A DNA stretch of 64,000 nt from an uncultured Bacteroidota bacterium (GTDB lineage Bacteria; Bacteroidota; Bacteroidia; Chitinophagales; Chitinophagaceae). The notes below the pieces were generated by a model that saw only the letters and a program-made list of their open reading frames with translations, did not search any database and was not told the origin of the DNA. The stretch lies in the NCBI GenBank assembly GCA_903831575.1, contig CAIKYB010000040.1, positions 62,001 to 126,000 of the forward strand, given 5' to 3'. Shown here in pieces: positions 44,780 through 54,264 of the stretch. Positions within the stretch are counted from its first letter, which is position 1, and the number at the start of each line of letters is the position of its first letter. Made by a program: the position numbers and the translations under genes.

Positions 44780-46486
44780 CTAAGAAGTATACTTTCTTTT
44801 TCTACTCCAAGAAAAAATTATAGCGAACAATACTAATGCAATTATTGGCAGTAAAATATTCAGCACCTGCCAATAAAACTTCTCATCATTCACCTTCTTA
44901 TTGTCCAATAACCGCGCTACATATTCTTTCCCTTTCGCTTCACTGAGGCCGTTTTCGTCTATCAAATAATCTAATGCATTTAATAAGAAATCTTTGTTGG
45001 CAAATGGAAATTGACGTTGTGATCCAAAAGTAAAAGCATTCATCCCCATTGATAAAGGCTGGTTCCCTTTAGCCATTTCATTCATGACCATATCTCCATC
45101 TCCAACCACAATCATTTTATTATCATCAATACAAACAGGTGAAAAAGTTAATCCGCTTTTTTGAAGAGAATCTTTCATTTCGTTTGAAAGTCTGTTTGCA
45201 AAAAAGGATTTAAATTTGCCTTCAAGCAATACAGCTACAGGTATATTTGCTTTTTTAAATTTTTCATCTTCAGGAGCGGTGCTGTTTTCTTTACCACTTA
45301 TTAGGGCAGGTGTAGCGATGATTCTAGAATTAACGGACGTCTGTAATAAAATAGTTTTTTTGATTCCTTCGACCTCAATAGTATCCAATGAGTTTGTAAA
45401 CCTACCTGAAACAAAGCCAAGATTTTTATTAATCGGATGATTATTGGAAGATTCCAAAACAGGAAAATAATTCCATGGCAAAAATTCAAACTGTCCATTT
45501 CCATTAACATCGAAAGGAAGATAATCACATTGCAAATCCATAACCAAATTAGTATTGATACGTACGCCATATCTGAATAAAAGATCTTTCAAATTTAATT
45601 CTCTGTCATAAGCCACTACTTCATTTTTTATTTTGAGACTATCCATTTCTGCATTCAGCTCGTCAATAAAAAACAATATTTTTCCGCCCTGCATGACGTA
45701 CTGATCCAATTTTAATTTTTCCTGTTCTGTAAAAGCAAGTGTAGGCTTTACTATCAACAAGGCTTTAAAGTCGGAAGGGATGAAATTTTGAACATCAATA
45801 TTTACAAGAGATAAATTATAGTTAGGCTTCAATACTACTTCAGCAAGATCATAAACGTTGTAATCCATTGGCTCCCCATTTCCAATGGCATATCCTATTT
45901 TTATTTTTTGTTCTTGTTTAATTTTCGCAATGGCATTCCCAAAATTGAATTCGAGCATGGCTTCCGCATTGTTTAATTCCTGAAAACTAATCAGTGGAGT
46001 CTTGCCTTTATAGAGTTCTACCGGAAGTGTTCTTTCTTTATAATGAACCAACGCGAATGGATAAACGTTTTGTTGCTCCTGTCCATCTTTTACTTGCGCA
46101 GTTAAATTGATTGGGAATAAACCCATTGCTGACAAAGTATCACTGTAAGCAATTTCAGTTCCTTCCACTTTATCATTAGGAGAAATAAAATGATATTGAA
46201 TTTTATTGCCCACAACTCCTTGAAATTCTCTTAATAAATCTTCAGCGCTTGAAGCTAATTTTTTAAATCCGCTTGGATAATTTCCTTTTAGGAATACATC
46301 AATGGTAATTTTATCATCAACGTTCTCTAATAAAGACTTTGTTGTTTTACTTAAGGTGAATCTTTTTTCACTTGTGAAATCAATCCGTGTATGATGCAGT
46401 GAAGCAATGAAATTGATGCCAATTAAAATAAGTAACACCACGAAAGTGCCTAAACTACCACGAAATATTTTTTTGACAATGCGCAT
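44780..46486 (-). CDS. gldG: Gliding motility ABC component GldG
   Basis: The 568-residue protein has an N-terminal membrane helix (about 11-30) followed by FTSEKRFTLSKTTKSLLENVDDKITIDVFLKG, which is the GldG/ABC-type uncharacterised periplasmic domain. A second membrane helix lies near the C-terminus (about 540-560). GldG is the accessory membrane subunit of the GldFGA ABC transporter that supports gliding in Bacteroidota. Its start overlaps the stop of gldF by one base. The GldA ATPase is not in the window. Confidence 0.93.
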   Translation of the reverse strand: MRIVKKIFRGSLGTFVVLLILIGINFIASLHHTRIDFTSEKRFTLSKTTKSLLENVDDKITIDVFLKGNYPSGFKKLASSAEDLLREFQGVVGNKIQYHFISPNDKVEGTEIAYSDTLSAMGLFPINLTAQVKDGQEQQNVYPFALVHYKERTLPVELYKGKTPLISFQELNNAEAMLEFNFGNAIAKIKQEQKIKIGYAIGNGEPMDYNVYDLAEVVLKPNYNLSLVNIDVQNFIPSDFKALLIVKPTLAFTEQEKLKLDQYVMQGGKILFFIDELNAEMDSLKIKNEVVAYDRELNLKDLLFRYGVRINTNLVMDLQCDYLPFDVNGNGQFEFLPWNYFPVLESSNNHPINKNLGFVSGRFTNSLDTIEVEGIKKTILLQTSVNSRIIATPALISGKENSTAPEDEKFKKANIPVAVLLEGKFKSFFANRLSNEMKDSLQKSGLTFSPVCIDDNKMIVVGDGDMVMNEMAKGNQPLSMGMNAFTFGSQRQFPFANKDFLLNALDYLIDENGLSEAKGKEYVARLLDNKKVNDEKFYWQVLNILLPIIALVLFAIIFSWSRKRKYTS

Positions 46487-47211
46487 TACTTTTTTTTACT
46501 CAATTTTTTTTGGGTGATAAAAAGAAAAAAATAGATGATACTTAAAAAATATATCGCATCTCTGGTATCTAGAACACCTCTGCTCATGCTTCTATAATGG
46601 AAGTCTATACCGAGCATTTCTATGTAATAATCTGCTGAGCCTTGAAATACGGATAATTTACTCAAGGCATTAAAACCAAAATACAAAACAAGACAGGAAA
46701 AAGCGCTTACCAGAAAAGCAACAACTGCATTTGGGGTTAAACTGCTGCAACAAATGCCTATTGCCGCAAAAACGGCGCTCAAAAAAATCAATCCAATGTA
46801 ACTTCCTAAAATACCCCCTGCATCAATATTCCCAGTGGCACTTAGCGATTTGATGGTAATTACATAAATAATTGTTGGTAAAAGTGCTAATAATAGGATG
46901 AGCAGTACTGAAAAGTACTTTCCGAGGATGATTTGTCTGGATTTAAGCGGCTTAGTTGCCAGAATTTCATAAGTCCCGGCTTTAAACTCATCAGAAAAAG
47001 AACGCATGGTAATAGCAGGAACCAGAAACAGGAGTATCCAAGGCGATAAATCAAATAATTTATCAAGATTTGCATAGCCATAATCTAAAATACTGCTATC
47101 CTGCAGCACAAAGAGAAATACGCCATTAATCAGTAGAAACAGGACAATTGCGATAATTCCGGTAAGATTTCCGAAAAAATGAGCGAATTCCTTTTTACAA
47201 ATACTCCACAT
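46486..47211 (-). CDS. gldF: Gliding motility ABC permease GldF
   Basis: This 241-residue ABC-2 permease has about six membrane helices: FFGNLTGIIAIVLFLLING, PWILLFLVPAITMRSFSDEFKAGTYEILATKPLKSRQIILGKY (the permease loop) and further segments. GldF works with GldG in gliding. I start it at ATG 47211 (MWSICKKEF); the frame to 47256 begins with TTG and adds an unusual 15 residues. Confidence 0.92.
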   Translation of the reverse strand: MWSICKKEFAHFFGNLTGIIAIVLFLLINGVFLFVLQDSSILDYGYANLDKLFDLSPWILLFLVPAITMRSFSDEFKAGTYEILATKPLKSRQIILGKYFSVLLILLLALLPTIIYVITIKSLSATGNIDAGGILGSYIGLIFLSAVFAAIGICCSSLTPNAVVAFLVSAFSCLVLYFGFNALSKLSVFQGSADYYIEMLGIDFHYRSMSRGVLDTRDAIYFLSIIYFFLFITQKKLSKKK

Positions 47212-47589
47212 AACATAAAAATATAGGCGCAATTTACTTCTTAATCCATTAATCAAATCAAAGAAAATGCGCTGAAAAAAATATTTTTAGAGATTGGTGC
47301 AACTATTTTAAATAACTGGTTGTCTTAGTATACATAAGACCAAGATTTACCAAAACTTACTTAGTCCCCCGATTACAAACCGGGGGATTTTTATTTGCCC
47401 TAGCTATCTCATTATAAAATATATTAATACAATTTAATTAGCCCTTACTAATGCGAAAGAAAATAAAAAAGTTATTTTTTTTCGCTACTGAACATGCCAT
47501 TTGACTATTATTTAGACAGAACTACCCGAAACTCCTTTTGAATGGAAGATTTGAAATGTCGTTATATTTACAACACTTAATTTTTTGCA
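47212..47589. other. Divergent intergenic region between gldF and the ABC exporter, 378 bases
   Basis: This AT-rich region holds the gldF upstream side, a hairpin-terminator unit at 47322-47392 that faces the plus strand although no plus-strand gene precedes it, and the leader of the ABC ATPase gene. Confidence 0.55.
47322..47392 (+). ncRNA. Candidate small RNA 3' part: hairpin plus strong terminator
   Basis: Two structures follow each other: GTCTTA/TAAGAC with a 7-nt loop (47322-47340) and TCCCCCG/CGGGGGA with a 9-nt loop (47365-47387), the latter running into TTTTTATTT. The second is a good plus-strand terminator, yet the genes upstream are on the minus strand. A short non-coding transcript starting near 47280-47310, or an attenuator of the ABC genes 200 bases downstream, would explain it. 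No start site is proven. Confidence 0.35.
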
Positions 47590-48519
47590 ATGAATCTTAT
47601 TGAAATACAATCACTCAAGAAATATTTCGCCACGCAAAAGGCCGTTGATGATATCAGTTTTGATATTGAAAAAGGCAGCATTTTCGGATTGCTTGGTCCA
47701 AATGGTGCAGGAAAAACTACTTTAATCAGAATGATAACTGGAATTTTTCATCCTGATAGTGGAAACATTTTATTTGACGGAAGAAAATTTGATCCAATAA
47801 ATGACAGTGTTAATATTGGCTATATGCCAGAAGAAAGAGGGTTGTATAAAAAAATGAAAATCGGAGAACAAGCAGTTTATTTAGCCCAGTTAAAAGGAAT
47901 GAGTAAGGTTGATGCAATGAGAAATATCAAACAATGGTTTGAAAGACTGGAAATGGAAAGCTGGTGGAACAAAAAAGTAGAAGACCTCAGTAAAGGCATG
48001 AGCCAAAAATTGCAATTTGTGGTAACCGTATTACATGAACCAAAATTGATTATACTAGACGAGCCTTTTAGTGGGCTTGATCCTGTAAATGCCAATCTGA
48101 TAAAAGAAGAAATCTTTAGCCTTGCAAAAAAAGGATCAACGATTATCTTCAGTACACACCGCATGGAACAAGTAGAAGAAATATGCGACCATATTGTTTT
48201 GGTAAATAAAGGTCAGAAAATATTAGATGGTACAGTAGCAAAAATTAAACAAGATTTCAAAGAAAATATTTATCAAATCGGCGGCCATGTTTTAACTGAG
48301 CAATTATCAAATTCCATTTTTGAAGTGGTAAAATATACACAAGAGAATTTATTACTCAAACTTCAAGACGGAACTACTACAAATGAGTTACTCAAGCATT
48401 TTATTAATCAGGATATCAGCATCCAATCCTTTAATGAAGTATTGCCTTCCTTGAATGACATCTTTATTAAACTAGTTGAAGGCACTACAGCAACAAGGAA
48501 ATTTCAAGCACCTAATTAA
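47590..48519 (+). CDS. ABC transporter ATP-binding protein, NatA-like
   Basis: This 309-residue ABC ATPase has Walker A GPNGAGKTT (about residues 36-44), the signature LSKGMSQKLQF, Walker B KLIILDEPFSGLD and the switch STHRMEQVEEICDHI, then a C-terminal extension of about 90 residues. It resembles NatA-type ATPases of ABC-2 exporters. It is paired with the permease that starts 7 bases later. It is divergent from gldFG, and the partner permease shows it is not GldA. Confidence 0.88.
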   Translation: MNLIEIQSLKKYFATQKAVDDISFDIEKGSIFGLLGPNGAGKTTLIRMITGIFHPDSGNILFDGRKFDPINDSVNIGYMPEERGLYKKMKIGEQAVYLAQLKGMSKVDAMRNIKQWFERLEMESWWNKKVEDLSKGMSQKLQFVVTVLHEPKLIILDEPFSGLDPVNANLIKEEIFSLAKKGSTIIFSTHRMEQVEEICDHIVLVNKGQKILDGTVAKIKQDFKENIYQIGGHVLTEQLSNSIFEVVKYTQENLLLKLQDGTTTNELLKHFINQDISIQSFNEVLPSLNDIFIKLVEGTTATRKFQAPN

Positions 48520-48526
48520 AAAAATT

Positions 48527-49819
48527 ATGAATAAAATTACACTCATCTTAAGCAGAGAATATTTTATCAGAGTGAAGAAAAAGTCTTTTTTGGTTACAAC
48601 CTTAGTGGTGCCTGTCATCATCATGATATTCTATGCTGGCATCATTTATATTTCAATGAGTGGAAGTAGCGAAAAGCAACATATCGCCGTTCTAGATGAA
48701 GCCAATCTTTTTAATCAAAAAGCAGACACTTCGGACAATGCCCTTATTTTCAAGTTTATTAAAAATGAAACAGAGCAGTCCTTTCTAAGAAAGTATAAAG
48801 AACAAGGTTTCCAATCTTTTCTATACATCCCCATAGATACTTCCCATAAAAAAAAATACACCTTACACAGCCAGTCTGCTGTAAACCTTTCTGCAATTGA
48901 GTCTATAGAAAAAATAATTAACAATACTATTCGCACTCAAAAATTAATTGACAATGGCATTGATCCTGTAGAGTTTAATAAAATCAATTCTTCTGTAAGT
49001 TTAGAAAATACCATTGACACGGAAGAAGGTTCAAGAAAAGGATTTGCCGAGATTTCTTATGCAGTATCCCTGGGTTGTGGTTTTCTGATTTATATAATGA
49101 TGCTCATGTATGGCACGCAAGTGATGAGAAGTGTTTCTGAAGAAAAAACAAATCGTATTGCAGAAGTGATTATTAGTTCTGTACGGCCGTTTCAATTAAT
49201 GATGGGCAAGATATTAGGTATTGGCGCTGTAGGTTTAACACAGTTTGCCATTTGGATAGTATTGATACTAGCCATGCAAATGGCGGTGCCCTTAATTTTT
49301 CCTGACTTGATGCAACAGTTGAACAATACTGCTAACAGTAACACAGAGAGTATGTCGATGTTGGCCAGCACAATGCAAGGCATCTCCTCCTTACCGTTAG
49401 CGAAAATTGTACTTTCATTCTTCTTTTACTTTCTTGGAGGATATCTTACTTATGCCTCTATTTTTGCGGCAGTGGGAAGTGTTGTAAGTGAAGACCAGCA
49501 AGATTCACAGCAGTTGGTAGCTCCAGTACTCATGCCGATTATTCTTGGATTTGCCATCATGATGAAAGCGGTGGACGACCCTAATAGTACGCTGGCAATT
49601 GTTGGCAGTATATTTCCGCTAACTTCTCCAATAGTGATGATGGGAAGAATTACTTATGAAATTCCTTACTGGCAATTAGCATTATCAATGTTACTACTTG
49701 TATGTTCCTTTATATTTTTCACTTGGGTAACAGGAAAAATATACAGGATTGGCATTTTGATGTATGGGAAAAAACCAAGTTGGAAAGAAATGATTAAATG
49801 GGCATTTGCAAGGGCTTAA
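48527..49819 (+). CDS. ABC-2 type permease, NatB-like
   Basis: The 430-residue protein has one N-terminal helix (FLVTTLVVPVIIMIFYAGIIY), a large extracytoplasmic domain (about 45-180), then five or six helices: LGCGFLIYIMMLMYGTQVMRSVSEEKTNRIAEVIISSVRPFQLMMGKI is the core ABC-2 permease motif. With the preceding ATPase it probably exports ions, lipids or a drug-like substrate. I start it at ATG 48527 rather than at the upstream in-frame codon of 48476. Confidence 0.86.
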   Translation: MNKITLILSREYFIRVKKKSFLVTTLVVPVIIMIFYAGIIYISMSGSSEKQHIAVLDEANLFNQKADTSDNALIFKFIKNETEQSFLRKYKEQGFQSFLYIPIDTSHKKKYTLHSQSAVNLSAIESIEKIINNTIRTQKLIDNGIDPVEFNKINSSVSLENTIDTEEGSRKGFAEISYAVSLGCGFLIYIMMLMYGTQVMRSVSEEKTNRIAEVIISSVRPFQLMMGKILGIGAVGLTQFAIWIVLILAMQMAVPLIFPDLMQQLNNTANSNTESMSMLASTMQGISSLPLAKIVLSFFFYFLGGYLTYASIFAAVGSVVSEDQQDSQQLVAPVLMPIILGFAIMMKAVDDPNSTLAIVGSIFPLTSPIVMMGRITYEIPYWQLALSMLLLVCSFIFFTWVTGKIYRIGILMYGKKPSWKEMIKWAFARA

Positions 49820-49838
49820 GAAGTTTATCACTTATTTA

Positions 49839-50849
49839 TTATTCAGCATTCCCAAATGCAGCATTCTTGATTTCAAATTTTACATACGCATACAAAAGAT
49901 TAAAAATAAATAGGAAAGAAATCAGTAGCCCGCCTACAAAAAAACCAATTAATGCATAAAGTACAGCTGATGGTTTTTGAGAATCGAATGGAGCTTCAGG
50001 CTTGTCTAACATCGCGATAATGGGCGTTTCTTTTTGAAGACGCCACAAGGCTTCTTCTCTATTATCAATAGCTGCATCTCTTTGACGTTGCACCCTGTTT
50101 TTATCGTTTGACAAATTATCTTTTGGAAGTTGGTATTGCAATTTATCAGGGTCGACAAACATGGTTCTATTGGACACGCCTATCGATTTATTGTCGAAAT
50201 TATTCATGGCCAATTGAAACGAATCTAACTTTGTACTAATAAAATCAAAATCCAGTTTTGCTTTTCTTATTTTGAGTTCTTTATAAAATTCAGATACAAT
50301 CTCTACAAACTTATAATTTATAGGACCAACAAGTTTTTCATCTGAGTTGCTGAAATTAATTTCGAGTATCCCATTTTTATTCATTTTAGCATTGATGCTA
50401 TTTTGAATTAATAAAGCTGCGTCTGTTGCCAACTTTTGGGAATCTGTGGACATTATTATGGCAGGAGCAAGAAAAGATTTGTTCTTATTGTATTGTTCTA
50501 TTAACAACTCAGCAATTCGTTTGTTGTTGAATTTCGGCAACCTTTGCAAAGCGACTGCCTCTCTGGTATTTCTGCTCAATGCTAATTCGACAATATTTAT
50601 GGAAGCCTCTTGAACAAAACTCTTTGGTGTTTCCGACAACCCTAACATATTAGTTAGTGCAGAAGCTGCGTTAGAGCTTTCGCTTGATGCATTAAGAGGA
50701 AACACAGTTGCTGAGGAAGTGTAAATTCTTGGAGATATTTTAGCATACAATAAGAGAACCGCTCCAATACATGTAGCAATTATTAAGATAGTAAACTTTA
50801 ATCTTGATAATTTTAAATAAGCGCTCTTTGTAAATTGCGTTGATGTCAC
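49839..50849 (-). CDS. Wzz-type polysaccharide chain-length/export protein
   Basis: The 336-residue protein has two membrane helices (about 19-39 and 300-325) enclosing a periplasmic domain with coiled-coil tendency, the layout of Wzz polysaccharide co-polymerases. The region before the second helix reads TPIIAMLDKPEAPFDSQKPSAV, similar to the PxxP-type motif of Wzz proteins. No tyrosine-kinase domain follows. It begins 12 bases after the Wza-like gene, so they act together in surface polysaccharide export. Confidence 0.88.
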   Translation of the reverse strand: MTSTQFTKSAYLKLSRLKFTILIIATCIGAVLLLYAKISPRIYTSSATVFPLNASSESSNAASALTNMLGLSETPKSFVQEASINIVELALSRNTREAVALQRLPKFNNKRIAELLIEQYNKNKSFLAPAIIMSTDSQKLATDAALLIQNSINAKMNKNGILEINFSNSDEKLVGPINYKFVEIVSEFYKELKIRKAKLDFDFISTKLDSFQLAMNNFDNKSIGVSNRTMFVDPDKLQYQLPKDNLSNDKNRVQRQRDAAIDNREEALWRLQKETPIIAMLDKPEAPFDSQKPSAVLYALIGFFVGGLLISFLFIFNLLYAYVKFEIKNAAFGNAE

Positions 50850-50861
50850 AATAATTGGTAT

Positions 50862-53222
50862 TTATTTGATGTATTTAAAAATTATTGAAGTGAGTACCAC
50901 TGGAATAGCTGAAATAATTACGGACTTAATTAACTCAGACTTTTCCTGACCCTTTGGTCTTCTTGGAATAACAATTACCGCGCCTTCTTTTATTTTTGGA
51001 TAAAAATGCAAGAATAGAAAATTCTTTGTTTGTTTACTTCTTCCATTAGCATAAGTCACATAAACTCTTCTTCTCCAAGGTTTTTCCGCAAATCCACCAG
51101 CTTTGTCAATGTAATATGATAAATTATTTCGTCCGCGATCAAATGAAATTTTAAGAGGAGATTGCACATTGCCAACAACTGAAACAAATGGATTTATTTC
51201 AGGAATTACAACAACATCATTTTCCTGAAGAATAATGTCATATTTAGAATTTTTTTCTTTTACGGCTTTTTCAAGATCTATACAAATGGGCTCATCGGTG
51301 AATCTCATTTCAATGGGTAAACTATCTCTATAAAATCTTCCGTTAGAATCCAGCTTCATTTTATTTGGCATGACTTCAAGGTCTTGAACATTTCTTTTGA
51401 CTCTTCTTAACAATAAAGCACCAGACAAATCAGCATTTTCAGTAACCCCACCAGCCCTTTCCAGGTAAGAAGAAATTCTCTCATATTTATCAAGGCGTGT
51501 ATACTTGCCTGGGTACTTCACTAACCCCTTAATTTCAATATTTTGTTGTAATTCAAATGTTGGATTTTTTCTGACATAGACTTGGTCATATGGTTTTAAT
51601 ATCACCTTAGCTGCATTAGAATCAATAGAAAGATCAGATGATATATTGTACAATTTGACTACCGTCTTTGTAGGTGTTAATCCTTTTTGTGCAAGATCTA
51701 AATCCACAATACTTGAAACCTCTAGTCTTCCATATTCTGCAGTAGGCTTTAACCCACCGGATAAATACAAAAGATCCTGAAGTGTCATAAATTCATACTT
51801 CTTTAGTTTTCCAGGATTCCTAACCTCGCCAAAAATTTCAACATACTCTTGTTGATTGAATTCAGATTTTGAAAACAATTGAATAATATCATACGGCTTG
51901 AGCTCTAAATTTGAAGGATCTTCTTGATTATCAAAATGCAACAAATTTACTTCCATTCTTTGAGGAGAATAATTAGTAGAATCTCCAGCTCCTCTAAAAA
52001 TATAAGCTTTGTTCAAATAAGTATTTTTTCCAACACCTCCTACTCTTTCTATTAGATCAAAAAGTTTGTCTCCAGCTTTAAATTCATAAACTCCAGGATA
52101 TTTCACTTCGCCTTTTACTTCAACTTTATTGACCAACCCACTTTTAATTACAGCAATTTGTACAATATCTCCATCATTTAAAATAAAGTCTTTATTGGTT
52201 GAAGCATTTATACTTTTAATACTAAAATCTTTTATAACTTCTTTTTCATTTTCAATCCTACTCACTTTTATAGTAGAAGACAAGGCATCAGCTTTTACCC
52301 CACCCGAATAAAATAACAAGGCTTTTATTCCTTCGTCCTCTTTCAACTGATAATACATCGGTCTTTTAAATTGGCCAGTTGCAAAAACCTTTTTTTTCAT
52401 AAAAGGAACAATTACAAAATCATTATTTTGTAAATAAATATGTTTACCAAAATCACCTGTGGTCAAATATTTGTATACATCCAACTCATCAATTAAAATG
52501 CCAGCTCTTTTTATCTGTATTTCTCTGAGGTTCCCGTATTCTGTCACACCTCCAGCTTTTGCAATAACATTAAATGCATTTGAAAATGCTGACACCGTCA
52601 TTGGTCCTGGATTGCTTACATTTCCTACAACATTAATATTGATAGTTTTAGGCTGACCAAGCGCAATAGATATTTTTGTAGAAGAAGGAACAACGGCTTT
52701 AAACTTTGCAGTTAGCATTGATCGCATGGTTTCAAATGGAAGTCCTTGTACATTTATTTTCCCCAATCCTTTAGGAAAAATTGACCCATCTTTTCCTACT
52801 AGATAATTTTCCTGAAGTTCAGCGCCATCCCATAAGGAAACGATAACATGATCTCCTACTCCTATTGGATAATCTATTGGGGGTGTAGACAAATCGGATA
52901 AGTCAGTAACTGCTGCATTAGAGAAGACATTTTGACCATAGGTCATCTCAAATGTATTGATATTATTTGTATTGTTTTCGTTAACTAAGGAATCGCTGGC
53001 TTTATAAGCGGAATTAGCAATATCGGAATTTCTATCTTTCCCGGCTTCTTTTGAATTAGCTCTTTCTTTTGGAAATTGTTTTGTTTGGATTTGATTAATA
53101 TCAATCTGAGAAGGGATTTTTTCTAAAAGAATTTTTGACTGGCTAAATACTGATGTTGAAGTACATATCAATAATAAAACCAGTGCGTTTTGAAACAAAC
53201 ATCTTTTATAGGATTGTTGCAT
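50862..53222 (-). CDS. Wza-like polysaccharide export protein with multiple SLBB domains
   Basis: The 786-residue protein has a signal peptide (cleaved near SVFSQS), a Poly_export domain starting at PIGVGDHVIVSLWDGAE (about 118), and then about six SLBB domains with the repeating form V-x-G-x-V-x-x-P-G (VVGNVSNPGPM, VKGEVKYPGVYEF, IFGEVRNPGKL, IKGLVKYPGKYT). A short C-terminal helix follows (about 765-782). Such proteins form outer-membrane channels for capsule or exopolysaccharide. It starts the pair with the Wzz-type gene. Confidence 0.92.
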   Translation of the reverse strand: MQQSYKRCLFQNALVLLLICTSTSVFSQSKILLEKIPSQIDINQIQTKQFPKERANSKEAGKDRNSDIANSAYKASDSLVNENNTNNINTFEMTYGQNVFSNAAVTDLSDLSTPPIDYPIGVGDHVIVSLWDGAELQENYLVGKDGSIFPKGLGKINVQGLPFETMRSMLTAKFKAVVPSSTKISIALGQPKTININVVGNVSNPGPMTVSAFSNAFNVIAKAGGVTEYGNLREIQIKRAGILIDELDVYKYLTTGDFGKHIYLQNNDFVIVPFMKKKVFATGQFKRPMYYQLKEDEGIKALLFYSGGVKADALSSTIKVSRIENEKEVIKDFSIKSINASTNKDFILNDGDIVQIAVIKSGLVNKVEVKGEVKYPGVYEFKAGDKLFDLIERVGGVGKNTYLNKAYIFRGAGDSTNYSPQRMEVNLLHFDNQEDPSNLELKPYDIIQLFSKSEFNQQEYVEIFGEVRNPGKLKKYEFMTLQDLLYLSGGLKPTAEYGRLEVSSIVDLDLAQKGLTPTKTVVKLYNISSDLSIDSNAAKVILKPYDQVYVRKNPTFELQQNIEIKGLVKYPGKYTRLDKYERISSYLERAGGVTENADLSGALLLRRVKRNVQDLEVMPNKMKLDSNGRFYRDSLPIEMRFTDEPICIDLEKAVKEKNSKYDIILQENDVVVIPEINPFVSVVGNVQSPLKISFDRGRNNLSYYIDKAGGFAEKPWRRRVYVTYANGRSKQTKNFLFLHFYPKIKEGAVIVIPRRPKGQEKSELIKSVIISAIPVVLTSIIFKYIK

Positions 53223-53277
53223 ATACTACTCTTGATTGTTTTGTGTTGCATTGTTGCAATGGCGCAAATATAATATA

Positions 53278-54225
53278 TTATTTAAGAGGATGGCGTAATT
53301 GCTGCTGAAACTCCTGCCAAATCGAATCTACAATACCTGCTGCTGGAACTATTTTATTGAATAAAGAACTCACTTGTCCAATCTCTAATTCTCCTTCGTC
53401 TAAATCGCCCTCAAACATCCCTCTTTTAGCTCTCCCTCTTCCCAACAAAAGTTTCAATTCTTCCTGACTTGCTCCAGCTTCTTCCGCTTTCAAAACATCA
53501 TGATAAAATTTATTTTTGATCAACCTCACTGGCGTTAATTTTTTCAAAGCCAAACTCGTATCCCCTTCTTTTGTATTGATAATTGCATTTTTAAAATCAA
53601 TGTGACTGGAAGCTTCGTGGCTTGCAATAAAACGACTGCCAATCTGAACACCGGATGCACCAAGAACCATGGCTGCCAGCATTTGTTTGCCGGTAGCAAT
53701 TCCACCAGCAGCAATTACCGGAATAGAAACAGATTGACAAACAGCAGGAACCAGCACCATCGTCGTAGTCTCTTCTCTTCCATTATGACCGCCGGCTTCA
53801 AATCCTTCTGCAACAACCGCATCACAGCCAGCTGCTTCCGCTTTAACGGCAAATTTACTGCTGCTGACCACATGTACAACCGTAATGCCGTGCTGTTTTA
53901 ATAAGGAAGTATAGGTATTGGGATTGCCAGCAGAAGTGAAAACAATAGCTACTTTTTCTTCAATGATAATTTGAATATGTTTGTCTATATCAGGATAAAG
54001 CATGGGTACATTTACTCCAAATGGCTTATCTGTAGCGGATTTACACTTTTGAATATGTTCCCTAAGTACATCAGGATACATGCTGCCACTTCCAATTAAT
54101 CCCAATCCGCCAGCATTACTAACGGCACTGGCCAATCGCCATCCACTTGCCCAGATCATTCCGGCTTGTATAACGGGAATGTCAATTTTAAATAAACTGG
54201 TAATTTTATTTTGAAAGGGTTGCAT
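53278..54225 (-). CDS. Nitronate monooxygenase family protein
   Basis: The 315-residue FMN-dependent TIM barrel shows PVIQAGMIWASGWRLASAVSNAGGLGLIG, GFEAGGHNG with the catalytic His region, IPVIAAGGIATGKQM, and VLGASGVQIGSRF for FMN phosphate binding. These enzymes oxidise nitronates or act as enoyl reductases related to FabK. It is a single gene between the Wza-like gene and the nucleotidyltransferase; no sugar-polymer link is evident. Confidence 0.9.
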   Translation of the reverse strand: MQPFQNKITSLFKIDIPVIQAGMIWASGWRLASAVSNAGGLGLIGSGSMYPDVLREHIQKCKSATDKPFGVNVPMLYPDIDKHIQIIIEEKVAIVFTSAGNPNTYTSLLKQHGITVVHVVSSSKFAVKAEAAGCDAVVAEGFEAGGHNGREETTTMVLVPAVCQSVSIPVIAAGGIATGKQMLAAMVLGASGVQIGSRFIASHEASSHIDFKNAIINTKEGDTSLALKKLTPVRLIKNKFYHDVLKAEEAGASQEELKLLLGRGRAKRGMFEGDLDEGELEIGQVSSLFNKIVPAAGIVDSIWQEFQQQLRHPLK

Positions 54226-54264
54226 AGCTTTTAGAAGTTGTAAAATTAACCTTATGCAAATTTA

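Noticed and set aside
47590-48519. Calling the ABC ATPase GldA because gldF and gldG lie next to it.
   Set aside because: It is divergent from gldFG and tightly paired with its own NatB-like permease, so GldA is not supported.
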